DNA of 64,000 nt from positions 26,720 through 90,719 of the forward strand of contig NZ_JAAGUY010000022.1 of NCBI RefSeq assembly GCF_010868145.1, written 5' to 3'. Every line of letters begins with the position of its first letter. The first letter of the stretch is position 1. Position numbers and translations under genes: made by a program. The notes under the pieces were generated by a model. That model was given only the letters and a program-made list of their open reading frames with translations, ran no database searches and was not told the DNA's origin. The DNA is from Nocardia cyriacigeorgica. GTDB taxonomy: Bacteria > Actinomycetota > Actinomycetes > Mycobacteriales > Mycobacteriaceae. Of this stretch, positions 44,231-52,213 are shown one piece after another.

Positions 44231-46765
44231 ATGTCTTCACCGGGGGCGCAGACCATCACCGTGCGCCATGATGGAACCGAACGAGTATTCGATTCGAGCC
44301 AGCAGGTCACCATGGGCCGCGCGCCGGAAGTGATGTTGTTCGTGGACAGTCCGCTGGTCTCACGGGTGCATGCGGTCTTGGCCTGGCAGGGGGGTGCCTG
44401 GGTGCTGCGGGACAATGGCAGCACCAACGGTGTGTTCGTCGACGCGGCCAAGCTCAGCCGTCCCGTCTCCATTGATCGGCCCACTCAGGTGCGCCTCGGT
44501 GACGCGATCACCGGACCGCTGCTGCATCTGCTGCCCGCCGCCCCGCAGCCCCCGCGCCCGCCGCAGCATCAGTCACAGCCGCCCCAGCATCAGTCGCAGC
44601 CGCCGCGTACGGGGTTGCGGCCGCCGCCCGCGCCGCCGCAGCGTCCGCAGTCCGGCCCGCAATCGGGGGCGAGGGGTGTCGCCGGATTCCACAGTCAGCC
44701 GCAGCCGCAGGCTCAGCCGAACATCAATATGACGACCAAGGCCGACACCTCGGCGCTACCTCCGGTGCGGGCAAGGCCGTCGACCTCGCCCGTTGCCCGG
44801 GCGGACCGGCTGCCCTCCGGCGGACTCAAGATCGGCCGCACCGCCGACAACCAGATCGTGGTCAACGATCCGCTGGCCTCGCGCAGCCATGCCCGGCTGA
44901 TCGCGGGCGCGCAGGGCCTCACGATCGAGGACCTCGGGTCCGCCAACGGCACGTTCGTCAACGGTGTCCGGCAGCAGACTTCGGTGCTACGTGAACGCGA
45001 CATCATCACCATCGGCAATATCGACTTCGTCGTCCAGCAGGGCACCCTGGTTCACCGGCAGCGGCCGGTCGCCGAACAGGGCCTGCACGTGCACGGAGTC
45101 GGGTTCACCGTCGAGGGCAACAAACAACTGCTCGTCGACGTCAACTTGCAGGCCGGGCGCGGCACGCTGACCGCGCTGATCGGTCCGTCGGGTGCGGGTA
45201 AGTCGACGCTGTCCAAACTGATCGCGGGCAACACCCAACCCTCGGGCGGTGTCGTCACCTTCGAAGGCCGCAATCTGCACGCCGAATATGAGGCGCTGCG
45301 CTCCCGGATCGGCATGGTCCCGCAGGACGATGTGCTGCACCGTCAGCTCACCGTGCGCCAAGCCCTCGGCTTCGCCGCCGAGCTGCGCCTGCCGCCCGAT
45401 ACCTCCAGCGCCGACCGGCAGCAGGTCATCGACGGTGTGCTCAAGGAACTTTCGCTCACCGAACACGCCGATACCAGGGTCGACCGCCTGTCCGGTGGTC
45501 AGCGCAAGCGTGCCTCGGTGGCGCTGGAGCTGCTGACCGGTCCGTCGCTGTTGATCCTGGACGAGCCGACCTCCGGTCTGGACCCCGCGCTGGACCGCCA
45601 GGTCATGGTGATGCTGCGTGAGCTTGCCGACGCGGGTCGCGTGGTCATCGTGGTGACGCACTCGGTCGCCTGCCTGGACATGTGCGATCAGGTCGTGCTG
45701 CTGGCGCCGGGTGGTAAGACCGCGTACGCGGGCAACCCCGCCGGTGTCGGCGGAGCGCTCGGGACCAGCGACTGGGCGGAGATCTTCGCCAATGTCGCGG
45801 CGAACCCGGATCAGGCATTCGCGGCGTATCGATCGCGGCAGGCGTTCGTACCGCCACCGCCGCCACCCGCACCGATGCGATATGGCGCGATGGGAAGTCC
45901 ACCGCAATCGAGTGGATGGCGGCAGTTCTCGACCCTGGTGCGCCGCCAGGTGCGGTTGATCCTCGCCGACCGCGGCTATCTCGCGTTCCTGGTGATCCTG
46001 CCGTTCGTGCTCGGTGTTCTGACGCTGGTGGTTCCGGGCGAGAACGGATTCGCGGCCGGACCCCAAGTTCCGGTTCCAGGGCCGAACGGCGAGCAGATAT
46101 TCGTCCATCAGGGCGGCGGGGAAACCCAGCAGCTGCTGGTGGTTCTCGTCCTCGGCGCGTGCTTCATGGGCTCGACGCTGACGGTGCGTGACCTGGTCGG
46201 CGAGCGGACCATCTTCTACCGCGAGCGGGCCGTCGGGTTGCTGCCCTCGGCGTATGCCATGGCCAAGATCGTGGTCTTCAGCATCGCGGCGTTCCTGCAG
46301 TCGGCCGTGCTCATCGGCATCGCGTTGGCGGGGAAGAACCCGCCGGGTGCCGGTGCGCTGCTACCGTCCGGCAGTCTCGAGCTGTATTTCGGTGTCGCTC
46401 TGACCGCGGTGTCGTGCGTGGTGGTGGGTCTGGCGCTGTCGACCCTGGCGAAATCCAACGAACAGGTCATGCCGCTGCTGGTGGTGACGATCATGGTCCA
46501 GCTGGTGATGGCCGGCGGCATGATCCCGGTCACCGACCGCGTCGTGCTCGAGCAGATCTCCTGGCTGTTCCCCTCCCGGTGGGGCTATGCCGCCGCGGCC
46601 TCGACCGTCGACATCAAGACCCTGTTCGCCAACGCCCAACCCGACACGCTGTGGGATCACAGTGCGGGGATCTGGTTGCTGAACATCGCCATGCTGCTGG
46701 TGGTGACCGCGATCCTGTCGGTACTCACCTGGCATCGGCTGCGACTGAAGAAGACCGCCTCATGA
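44231..46765 (+). CDS. FHA-FHA-ABC exporter (Rv1747-like)
   Basis: 844 residues. FHA domain 1 at about 10-90 (VTMGRAP, VSRVHAVL, DNGSTNGVFV), a Pro/Gln-rich linker, FHA domain 2 at about 195-275 (KIGRTADN, ASRSHARLI, LGSANGTFV), then an ABCG-type ATPase (Walker A GPSGAGKS near 320, LSGGQRKR, LILDEPTSG) and a six-helix ABC-2 membrane domain (about 590-840). Rv1747 has this plan and is phosphorylated by PknF, which recruits the FHA domains. The adjacent kinases make similar control likely. Exported substrate unknown; leaderless start. Confidence 0.95.
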   Translation: MSSPGAQTITVRHDGTERVFDSSQQVTMGRAPEVMLFVDSPLVSRVHAVLAWQGGAWVLRDNGSTNGVFVDAAKLSRPVSIDRPTQVRLGDAITGPLLHLLPAAPQPPRPPQHQSQPPQHQSQPPRTGLRPPPAPPQRPQSGPQSGARGVAGFHSQPQPQAQPNINMTTKADTSALPPVRARPSTSPVARADRLPSGGLKIGRTADNQIVVNDPLASRSHARLIAGAQGLTIEDLGSANGTFVNGVRQQTSVLRERDIITIGNIDFVVQQGTLVHRQRPVAEQGLHVHGVGFTVEGNKQLLVDVNLQAGRGTLTALIGPSGAGKSTLSKLIAGNTQPSGGVVTFEGRNLHAEYEALRSRIGMVPQDDVLHRQLTVRQALGFAAELRLPPDTSSADRQQVIDGVLKELSLTEHADTRVDRLSGGQRKRASVALELLTGPSLLILDEPTSGLDPALDRQVMVMLRELADAGRVVIVVTHSVACLDMCDQVVLLAPGGKTAYAGNPAGVGGALGTSDWAEIFANVAANPDQAFAAYRSRQAFVPPPPPPAPMRYGAMGSPPQSSGWRQFSTLVRRQVRLILADRGYLAFLVILPFVLGVLTLVVPGENGFAAGPQVPVPGPNGEQIFVHQGGGETQQLLVVLVLGACFMGSTLTVRDLVGERTIFYRERAVGLLPSAYAMAKIVVFSIAAFLQSAVLIGIALAGKNPPGAGALLPSGSLELYFGVALTAVSCVVVGLALSTLAKSNEQVMPLLVVTIMVQLVMAGGMIPVTDRVVLEQISWLFPSRWGYAAAASTVDIKTLFANAQPDTLWDHSAGIWLLNIAMLLVVTAILSVLTWHRLRLKKTAS

Positions 46766-46838
46766 GCGGGTGTGTCCTCGCTGGTCGCGGCCGGTCCTCC
46801 GGTGCGGTGAGCGTGTCGCGCGCACAACAGGCACACTG

Positions 46839-48332
46839 ATGCCTGTGACGGTGCGAGTAGGGGCGGTACATCTCGGGTGGGATGTGGTGTCCGTGGCCGC
46901 AGGCGGTGGGGGCACCCCGATCCGCCCGGTCCAGGTCGATGGAAGTTATACGACTCCGGCGTATCTGCTGGCGGATTCGACCGGGCGGTTGCATACCGCC
47001 GGTGTGGATCGGCAGCGTCCCGATCTCGGCATGGCCATTGCCGACGTGCGCGACATTCTCGGCCATCAGCAGATCGTTATCGCCGGGGCGACCTGGCCCG
47101 CTGAGCTGGTGTTCCGCGCCCGGCTCTACAACCCGCTGGCCTCGGTCGGTAAGTATCTGCGCGGCAAGCCCGACGTGGTGGCGTTGCCGTACCCGGACGG
47201 CTGGCCGGACGAGAAGGTCGACACCTACTGCGAGCTGATCGAGCAGCTCGATGTCATCGTCGAGCCGCTGCCGGAGTCGGTCGCACTGTCTGGTTATGTG
47301 CGCGCGCTCGGTCTCGTCCGCGCGCCGGACCGCCACAACCCAAGGGGTGTCGGCGCCACCGGCGTGTACTCCGACGGACGCACCATGCTTGTGGTCGCGG
47401 TGCACGCCGACGACGAGCAGCCCACCGAATCGGTCGACGTCGCGATCTCGCCCGAAGCGACCCGCGATGCCCGCTCCGCCGACGACGCCGTCATCGAGGT
47501 GATGGCCGCCGCGCGCGCGATCGGCGCCGATACCTCCACGGTGCTGTTGGCCGGGAACGTGTGCTTCAACGATCCGATCCGCCTGGCGTTCCAGAACCAC
47601 CTCGGCCAGCGTCTGCACAGCGCCGACCATCCGATGCACGCGCTCGTGCTCGGCGCCGCGCATCTGCTGTTGAGTGACAGCGACGGGGCCGAACCGGAGT
47701 CCGGCGGCAGGCATGCCGAGCCTGCTCCGCCGCAGCGTCCGCCCGCGCCACCGCGTCAGGAGCCGCCGCGTCCGGTGCAGCAGCAGCCTCCGCAGCGTCC
47801 GCCGGTGCAGCAGAGCCGGCCGCCGGAGCCGCCACGTGCGCAGACTTCGGAGCTGCGGGATCGACCGCAGATGACCGATGGCCGGCACCGTCAGGGCGTT
47901 GATCTGGGCGGTAGCGATGTCGCGATGGTCCGTGGCGGTGAATCGGGAGGACCACTGACATCGGATCGTGCCGAGCCGGGCAGCCGGTTCATGCGGCCAC
48001 CCGAGCCGGGGAATCAGCCCGGCAAGGTGTGGAACAAGATGACGGGGAGCGCATTCGGTGCCCAGGCCGTGGCCGGTGCGGTCGCACTGGCGACATTCGC
48101 GCTGGCACCCGGCGCCGGAGCGGTCGAACTCGTCGCCGCCCAGGTCGACACCTCCGCGCCACCCGCGGCTTGTTCGCGCACGCCGGAAGCGATTCTCGAA
48201 CCCGAGTCGGGCATCTCCTCGGTCCGCGGCACCTCTCCCGCCGAATGCGGGCAGCCGGGCGTCGATACCCTGCGCTACCTGGTGCCTGGCCCGCCGGGAG
48301 CCGCCGATTTCGGGCCGCCGGTCGATATCTGA
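46839..48332 (+). CDS. Membrane-anchored protein with actin-like N-terminal domain, unknown function
   Basis: 497 residues. Residues 1-285 look like a degenerate Hsp70/actin fold (VGAVHLGWDVVSVAAGGGGT; YTTPAYLLADSTGRLHTAGV). Next is a Pro/Gln/Arg-rich linker of about 110 residues and a membrane helix near 405-430 (VAGAVALATFALAPGAGA). The ~65-residue outer tail has two Cys (AACSRTP, PAECGQ). This plan resembles the TIGR03931 protein of the ESX locus. ATG at 46839 has no strong ribosome site. It lies between the FHA-ABC exporter and rplM. Confidence 0.7.
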   Translation: MPVTVRVGAVHLGWDVVSVAAGGGGTPIRPVQVDGSYTTPAYLLADSTGRLHTAGVDRQRPDLGMAIADVRDILGHQQIVIAGATWPAELVFRARLYNPLASVGKYLRGKPDVVALPYPDGWPDEKVDTYCELIEQLDVIVEPLPESVALSGYVRALGLVRAPDRHNPRGVGATGVYSDGRTMLVVAVHADDEQPTESVDVAISPEATRDARSADDAVIEVMAAARAIGADTSTVLLAGNVCFNDPIRLAFQNHLGQRLHSADHPMHALVLGAAHLLLSDSDGAEPESGGRHAEPAPPQRPPAPPRQEPPRPVQQQPPQRPPVQQSRPPEPPRAQTSELRDRPQMTDGRHRQGVDLGGSDVAMVRGGESGGPLTSDRAEPGSRFMRPPEPGNQPGKVWNKMTGSAFGAQAVAGAVALATFALAPGAGAVELVAAQVDTSAPPAACSRTPEAILEPESGISSVRGTSPAECGQPGVDTLRYLVPGPPGAADFGPPVDI

Positions 48333-48340
48333 GCCGCGGT

Positions 48341-48370
48341 TTCGTCGCGGCCATACCCGACTGGTATCGT
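48341..48370 (+). promoter_or_regulatory. Possible rplM-rpsI promoter
   Basis: TTCGTC at 48341-48346, an 18-base spacer and TATCGT at 48365-48370, in the gap before rplM. A weak match to the primary-sigma consensus; position is the main support. Confidence 0.3.
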
Positions 48371-48476
48371 GGCCAGCTGGTGTGTGGCATGCCGAGGCCC
48401 GGGTCTCAACCGGCCGCCGGGAACAACCTCGACCGCACACCAGGCCGGCAGCACCGACGACAGACAGGGAAGCACT

Positions 48477-48920
48477 GTGCCTACGTACAGCCCGAAGGCG
48501 GGTGACGTCACCCGTAAGTGGTACGTCATCGACGCCACTGACGTAGTGCTCGGCCGTCTTGCCGTTCAAGCAGCGACTCTGCTGCGCGGCAAGCACAAGC
48601 CGACCTACGCTCCGCACGTCGATGGTGGCGATTTCGTCATCATCATCAACGCTGACAAGGTTGCCATCAGTGGCAACAAGAAGCAGGACAAGCTCATCCA
48701 CCACCACTCCGGACACCCGGGCGGCCTCAAGTCGCGCACTGTCGGTCAGGTGCTGGAGTCGCGGCCCGATCGTCTCGTGGAGAAGGCCGTCAAGGGCATG
48801 ATCCCGAAGAACAAGCTCGGTAACGCGATCGCAGGCAAGCTGAAGGTGTACGCGGGCCCGAACCATCCGCACGCGGCCCAGCAGCCCGTTCCGTTCGAGA
48901 TCAAGCAGGTGGCCCAGTGA
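48477..48920 (+). CDS. rplM: 50S ribosomal protein L13
   Basis: 147 residues from GTG at 48477 with AGGGAAG upstream. Characteristic L13 stretches: TRKWYVIDATDVVLGRLAVQ and LRGKHKPTYAPHVDGGD, then NHPHAAQQP near the C terminus. Early assembly protein of the 50S subunit. The open frame continues upstream but is not conserved. Its stop overlaps the rpsI start as GTGA. Confidence 0.97.
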   Translation: MPTYSPKAGDVTRKWYVIDATDVVLGRLAVQAATLLRGKHKPTYAPHVDGGDFVIIINADKVAISGNKKQDKLIHHHSGHPGGLKSRTVGQVLESRPDRLVEKAVKGMIPKNKLGNAIAGKLKVYAGPNHPHAAQQPVPFEIKQVAQ

Positions 48921-49432
48921 CCGCTCCCGAGGAATTCAACGAGGAATACGCCGTCGAGGACACCACCGTCGAGGTGGTCGAGGACGGTGCCGGTTACGAA
49001 GAGGCCGGTTTCGAGTCCGACGTGGCCTACGCCCCGGTCGTCATCGACCGTCCGGTGCAGACCGTCGGCCGCCGTAAGGAAGCCGTCGTCCGCGTCCGGC
49101 TACTGCCCGGCACCGGTAACTTCGTGCTCAACGGCCGCACCATCGAGGATTACTTCCCGAACAAGGTGCACCAGCAGCTGGTCAAGTCCCCGCTGGTCAC
49201 CGTCGAGCGCACCGAGAACTTCGATGTGCACGCTCGCCTGGTCGGCGGCGGCCCGTCGGGTCAGGCCGGCGCGCTGCGCCTGGCCATCGCCCGTGCGCTG
49301 ATCGAGGTCACCCCCGAGGATCGTCCCGCCCTGAAGCGGGCCGGGTTCCTGACCCGTGACCCGCGCGCCACCGAGCGTAAGAAGTACGGTCTGAAGAAGG
49401 CCCGTAAGGCGCCTCAGTACTCGAAGCGCTGA
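48917..49432 (+). CDS. rpsI: 30S ribosomal protein S9
   Basis: 171 residues from GTG at 48917. An acidic N-terminal extension of about 40 residues (rich in Glu, Val, Tyr) precedes the S9 core, which starts TVGRRKEAVVRVRLLPGTG and ends KYGLKKARKAPQYSKR; that C-terminal tail reaches the P site. Such extensions are usual in actinobacteria. Translationally coupled to rplM. Confidence 0.97.
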   Translation: MTAPEEFNEEYAVEDTTVEVVEDGAGYEEAGFESDVAYAPVVIDRPVQTVGRRKEAVVRVRLLPGTGNFVLNGRTIEDYFPNKVHQQLVKSPLVTVERTENFDVHARLVGGGPSGQAGALRLAIARALIEVTPEDRPALKRAGFLTRDPRATERKKYGLKKARKAPQYSKR

Positions 49433-49451
49433 TTTTCGCATCGTCGTCTGT

Positions 49452-49484
49452 CCGCTTCCGGCACCGTGGAGGTGCCGGAAGCGG
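49452..49484 (+). terminator. Terminator-like hairpin after rpsI
   Basis: A perfect 14-base stem, 49452-49465 against 49471-49484, loop GTGGA, beginning 19 bases after the rpsI stop. It lacks a T tract, as many actinobacterial terminators do. Confidence 0.7.
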
Positions 49485-49505
49485 TACGGTCGGCGCGGCA
49501 CCTGT

Positions 49506-49546
49506 ACGAGAGCAGGCTTCCAGCACCGCTGGGCGCCTGCTCTCGT
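49506..49546 (+). promoter_or_regulatory. Second hairpin in the rpsI-glmM gap
   Basis: A perfect 12-base inverted repeat, ACGAGAGCAGGC at 49506-49517 and its complement at 49535-49546, loop of 17. It lies 22 bases after the previous hairpin and 145 bases before glmM. It could be a second terminator or part of the glmM leader. Confidence 0.45.
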
Positions 49547-49691
49547 GCTGTATGGAACGGCGGCGTTCGCGGGGCCTTACATGGTGACGCGGGCTGCCTT
49601 CTCCGGGCCCGCCGCCCACGCCGCAGATCTAGCTGCTGCGTGCGCGGGGCGGTCGCGTTCGGAGCAGGATTCATCGATCGAGGGGCGAGGT

Positions 49692-51089
49692 ATGGGACGT
49701 CTGTTCGGCACCGATGGGGTTCGCGGGCTGGCCAATGAGTCGTTGACACCGGAGCTTGCGCTGCGCGTGTCCGGGGCGGCGGCACAGATTCTGAGCCGCG
49801 GCAAGAAGCGGGCGCTCGCCGTCGTCGGGCGCGATCCGCGGGCCAGCGGTGAAATGCTGGAAGCCGCCGTCACCGCGGGGTTGACCGCCGCCGGGGTCGA
49901 TGTGCTGTCGGTCGGTGTGCTGCCGACCCCCGCCGTCGCCTACTTGACCGGCCTCTACGACGCATGTCTCGGCGTGATGATCTCCGCCTCGCACAATCCC
50001 ATGCCCGACAATGGGATCAAGATCTTCGCCGCAGGCGGGCACAAGCTCGACGATGCGATCGAGGACCGGATCGAAGCCGTCATGGCCGAGGCTCCGCTGC
50101 GCCCGACCGGCGCCGGTATCGGCCGGGTGCTCGGTGCGTCCGGTGCCCGCGATCACGGCCTTGCCATTCCCGATCAGTACAGCGTCGCCGGTACCCATGA
50201 GCGCTACGTCGAACATCTGGTCGAAGCGACCGGGCATGAGCTCAACGGGCTCACCGTCGTCGTCGACTGTGCGCACGGTGCAGCCTCCGAGGTCGGCCCC
50301 GCCGCGTATCGGGAGGCAGGTGCGACCGTCATCGCGATCAGCGCCGACCCCGACGGCCTCAACATCAACGACGGCTGCGGCTCGACCCACCTCGACCAGG
50401 TGCGACGTGCGGTCCGCGAACACGGCGCCGACCTCGGTCTGGCTCACGACGGCGACGCCGATCGCTGCCTTGCCGTCGACGCCGACGGCAATGTCGTCGA
50501 CGGTGACGCCATCCTCGCGATCCTCGCGCTGGCCATGCGTGACGCCGGCGAGCTCGCCGAGAACACCCTCGTCGCCACCGTCATGAGCAATCTCGGCCTG
50601 CACATCGCCATGCGTGAAGCCGGAATCACCATGCGCACCACCGCCGTCGGCGATCGCTATGTGCTCGAGGAGCTGCGCCGCGGCCGCTTCACCCTCGGCG
50701 GCGAGCAGTCCGGCCATGTGGTCTTCCCAGCTCACGGCACCACCGGCGACGGCATCCTCACCGGCCTGAAACTCATGGGGCGCATGGCATCTACCGGACG
50801 CACCCTCGCGGATCTGGCCTCGGTCGTGCAGACAGTCCCCCAGATCCTGGTGAACGTTCCAGTTGCCGACAAGGCCGCCGTCATGGCTGCCGCGGACGTG
50901 CTGGATGCTGTCGCCGACGCTGAACGGGAGCTCGGTGAGACCGGCCGAGTCCTGCTGCGTCCCAGCGGAACCGAGCAGTTGGTCCGTGTCATGGTCGAAG
51001 CCACCGACCTCGCCCAGGCGCAGCGGTTGGCCGACGATCTGGCCGAGCGCGTTGCGGCGGTTCAGCGGATTTCGGCGCCGTCGCACTGA
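49692..51089 (+). CDS. glmM: Phosphoglucosamine mutase
   Basis: 465 residues. It converts glucosamine-6-phosphate to glucosamine-1-phosphate for peptidoglycan precursor synthesis. The start MGRLFGTDGVRGLANE is canonical. The phosphoserine is Ser100 in MISASHNPMPDNGIK. The magnesium loop is DGDADR and sugar binding is at GEQSGH. The C-terminal LLRPSGTEQLVRVM binds phosphate. ATG at 49692; the frame to 49545 has no conserved extension. Follows rpsI as in mycobacteria. Confidence 0.96.
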   Translation: MGRLFGTDGVRGLANESLTPELALRVSGAAAQILSRGKKRALAVVGRDPRASGEMLEAAVTAGLTAAGVDVLSVGVLPTPAVAYLTGLYDACLGVMISASHNPMPDNGIKIFAAGGHKLDDAIEDRIEAVMAEAPLRPTGAGIGRVLGASGARDHGLAIPDQYSVAGTHERYVEHLVEATGHELNGLTVVVDCAHGAASEVGPAAYREAGATVIAISADPDGLNINDGCGSTHLDQVRRAVREHGADLGLAHDGDADRCLAVDADGNVVDGDAILAILALAMRDAGELAENTLVATVMSNLGLHIAMREAGITMRTTAVGDRYVLEELRRGRFTLGGEQSGHVVFPAHGTTGDGILTGLKLMGRMASTGRTLADLASVVQTVPQILVNVPVADKAAVMAAADVLDAVADAERELGETGRVLLRPSGTEQLVRVMVEATDLAQAQRLADDLAERVAAVQRISAPSH

Positions 51090-51315
51090 GGGACACATCC
51101 TCAGCCGCAGAGTCGGCACGTCTCGATGCTGGCTGATCCGCCGACTAGTGCCGAGCTCTGTGATCGGCCCCCAACCGCACGGGGACTCGGCTCCGTCCCT
51201 GCCGGTTTCTGATCGCGTTGCCTCGATGACCTTGTCGGCACACCCGGTGGCCGATAAGCGAGGTATGGGCGCAATTCAGGGCTGACGCCTGTCGTGCAGC
51301 CGTATCCTGCGACAT

Positions 51316-51924
51316 GTGGTCCGCGAGCCATCACCCGCCGGGCGCCCGGCCTTCGGGCGCGGTGCGGTGCTGCTGGCCTGCCTGGTCGGCCTGGCCTTGG
51401 TCGGCGCGCTGACGCGACCGTTTCACTGGACCTCGACCGTGTTGGTCGTACTCCTCGGTATCGCGGCGCTGGTCATGGCTCTGCGTGCACTCACGAGCGT
51501 CGATGCCCCGTCGGCAGCTGGGCCGCGCGGCGGCGATGTGGGCGGTACGCCTGCCGGGCGAATGTCCGATCGGCCGGAAATGTTGTCTTCCGGGGTGATG
51601 TGGCGCGAACAGGGGGCGGATTCGAATGCCGCTGGATCCGGCTCGGCCGGGGGTGCGGCCGACTCCGTAGACGGCGTCGGATCGCGCGGCGGGCAGGCCG
51701 GACCGGCGGCCCTGCGCAGGGGCGTGGTCGTTTGGTCGACGCTGCTGGTGGCAATCCTCGTCTGGGAGGGCTATGCCTATGTGCGGCAACCAGATCGATC
51801 GGTCTCGCACTACGACTATCCCACGTTATCGACCCTGATCGATCCGGTTCTGGAACAGGGGCCGCTGCGGTTGGTTGGGTGGCTGGCATGGCTCGCGGCC
51901 GGCTGGTGGTTGGTGCGGCGATGA
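51316..51924 (+). CDS. Small membrane protein, unknown function
   Basis: 202 residues. Two N-terminal membrane helices (about 15-60), a Gly/Ser/Ala-rich loop of about 70 residues, and two C-terminal helices (about 137-155 and 183-200) around a short outer segment (VRQPDRSVSHYDYPTLSTL). GTG at 51316. It overlaps the next small gene by ATGA. No family recognised, although the ending WLAAGWWLVRR is typical of small actinobacterial membrane proteins paired with DUF6186. Confidence 0.65.
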   Translation: MVREPSPAGRPAFGRGAVLLACLVGLALVGALTRPFHWTSTVLVVLLGIAALVMALRALTSVDAPSAAGPRGGDVGGTPAGRMSDRPEMLSSGVMWREQGADSNAAGSGSAGGAADSVDGVGSRGGQAGPAALRRGVVVWSTLLVAILVWEGYAYVRQPDRSVSHYDYPTLSTLIDPVLEQGPLRLVGWLAWLAAGWWLVRR

Positions 51925-52121
51925 GCGACAGGGCGGTGATCATCACCGGTTTCGCGATCCTCCTCGGCATCGCGCTGGCACTCACAGTCGTGGCTCATCT
52001 ACGCCGCGACACCCTCGCACCACTGAGCGCAGTCGTCGTCCTGGCGCTGCGCACAAGAACTGCGCGTCTGCTCATCCTGCCGCTGTGGTTCTGGCTCGGC
52101 TGGCATTTCCTCGCCCGCTGA
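51921..52121 (+). CDS. DUF6186-like small membrane protein
   Basis: 66 residues with two predicted helices (IITGFAILLGIALALTVVA and LLILPLWFWLGWHF) separated by a basic loop containing ALRTRTARL. The start ATG at 51921 overlaps the preceding stop as ATGA; an earlier in-frame ATG at 51888 is possible but would overlap the upstream gene more. The LWFWLGWHF ending matches actinobacterial DUF6186 proteins from memory. Function unknown. Confidence 0.65.
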   Translation: MSDRAVIITGFAILLGIALALTVVAHLRRDTLAPLSAVVVLALRTRTARLLILPLWFWLGWHFLAR

Positions 52122-52213
52122 CATCGCCTCACTCGAGTCAGAGAACCCGCCGACGATCTTGGCCCGAACGAGCTGCGTGGTGCCTCAGGCTTCGCCGCTC
52201 TGGTGCGGGCGAC

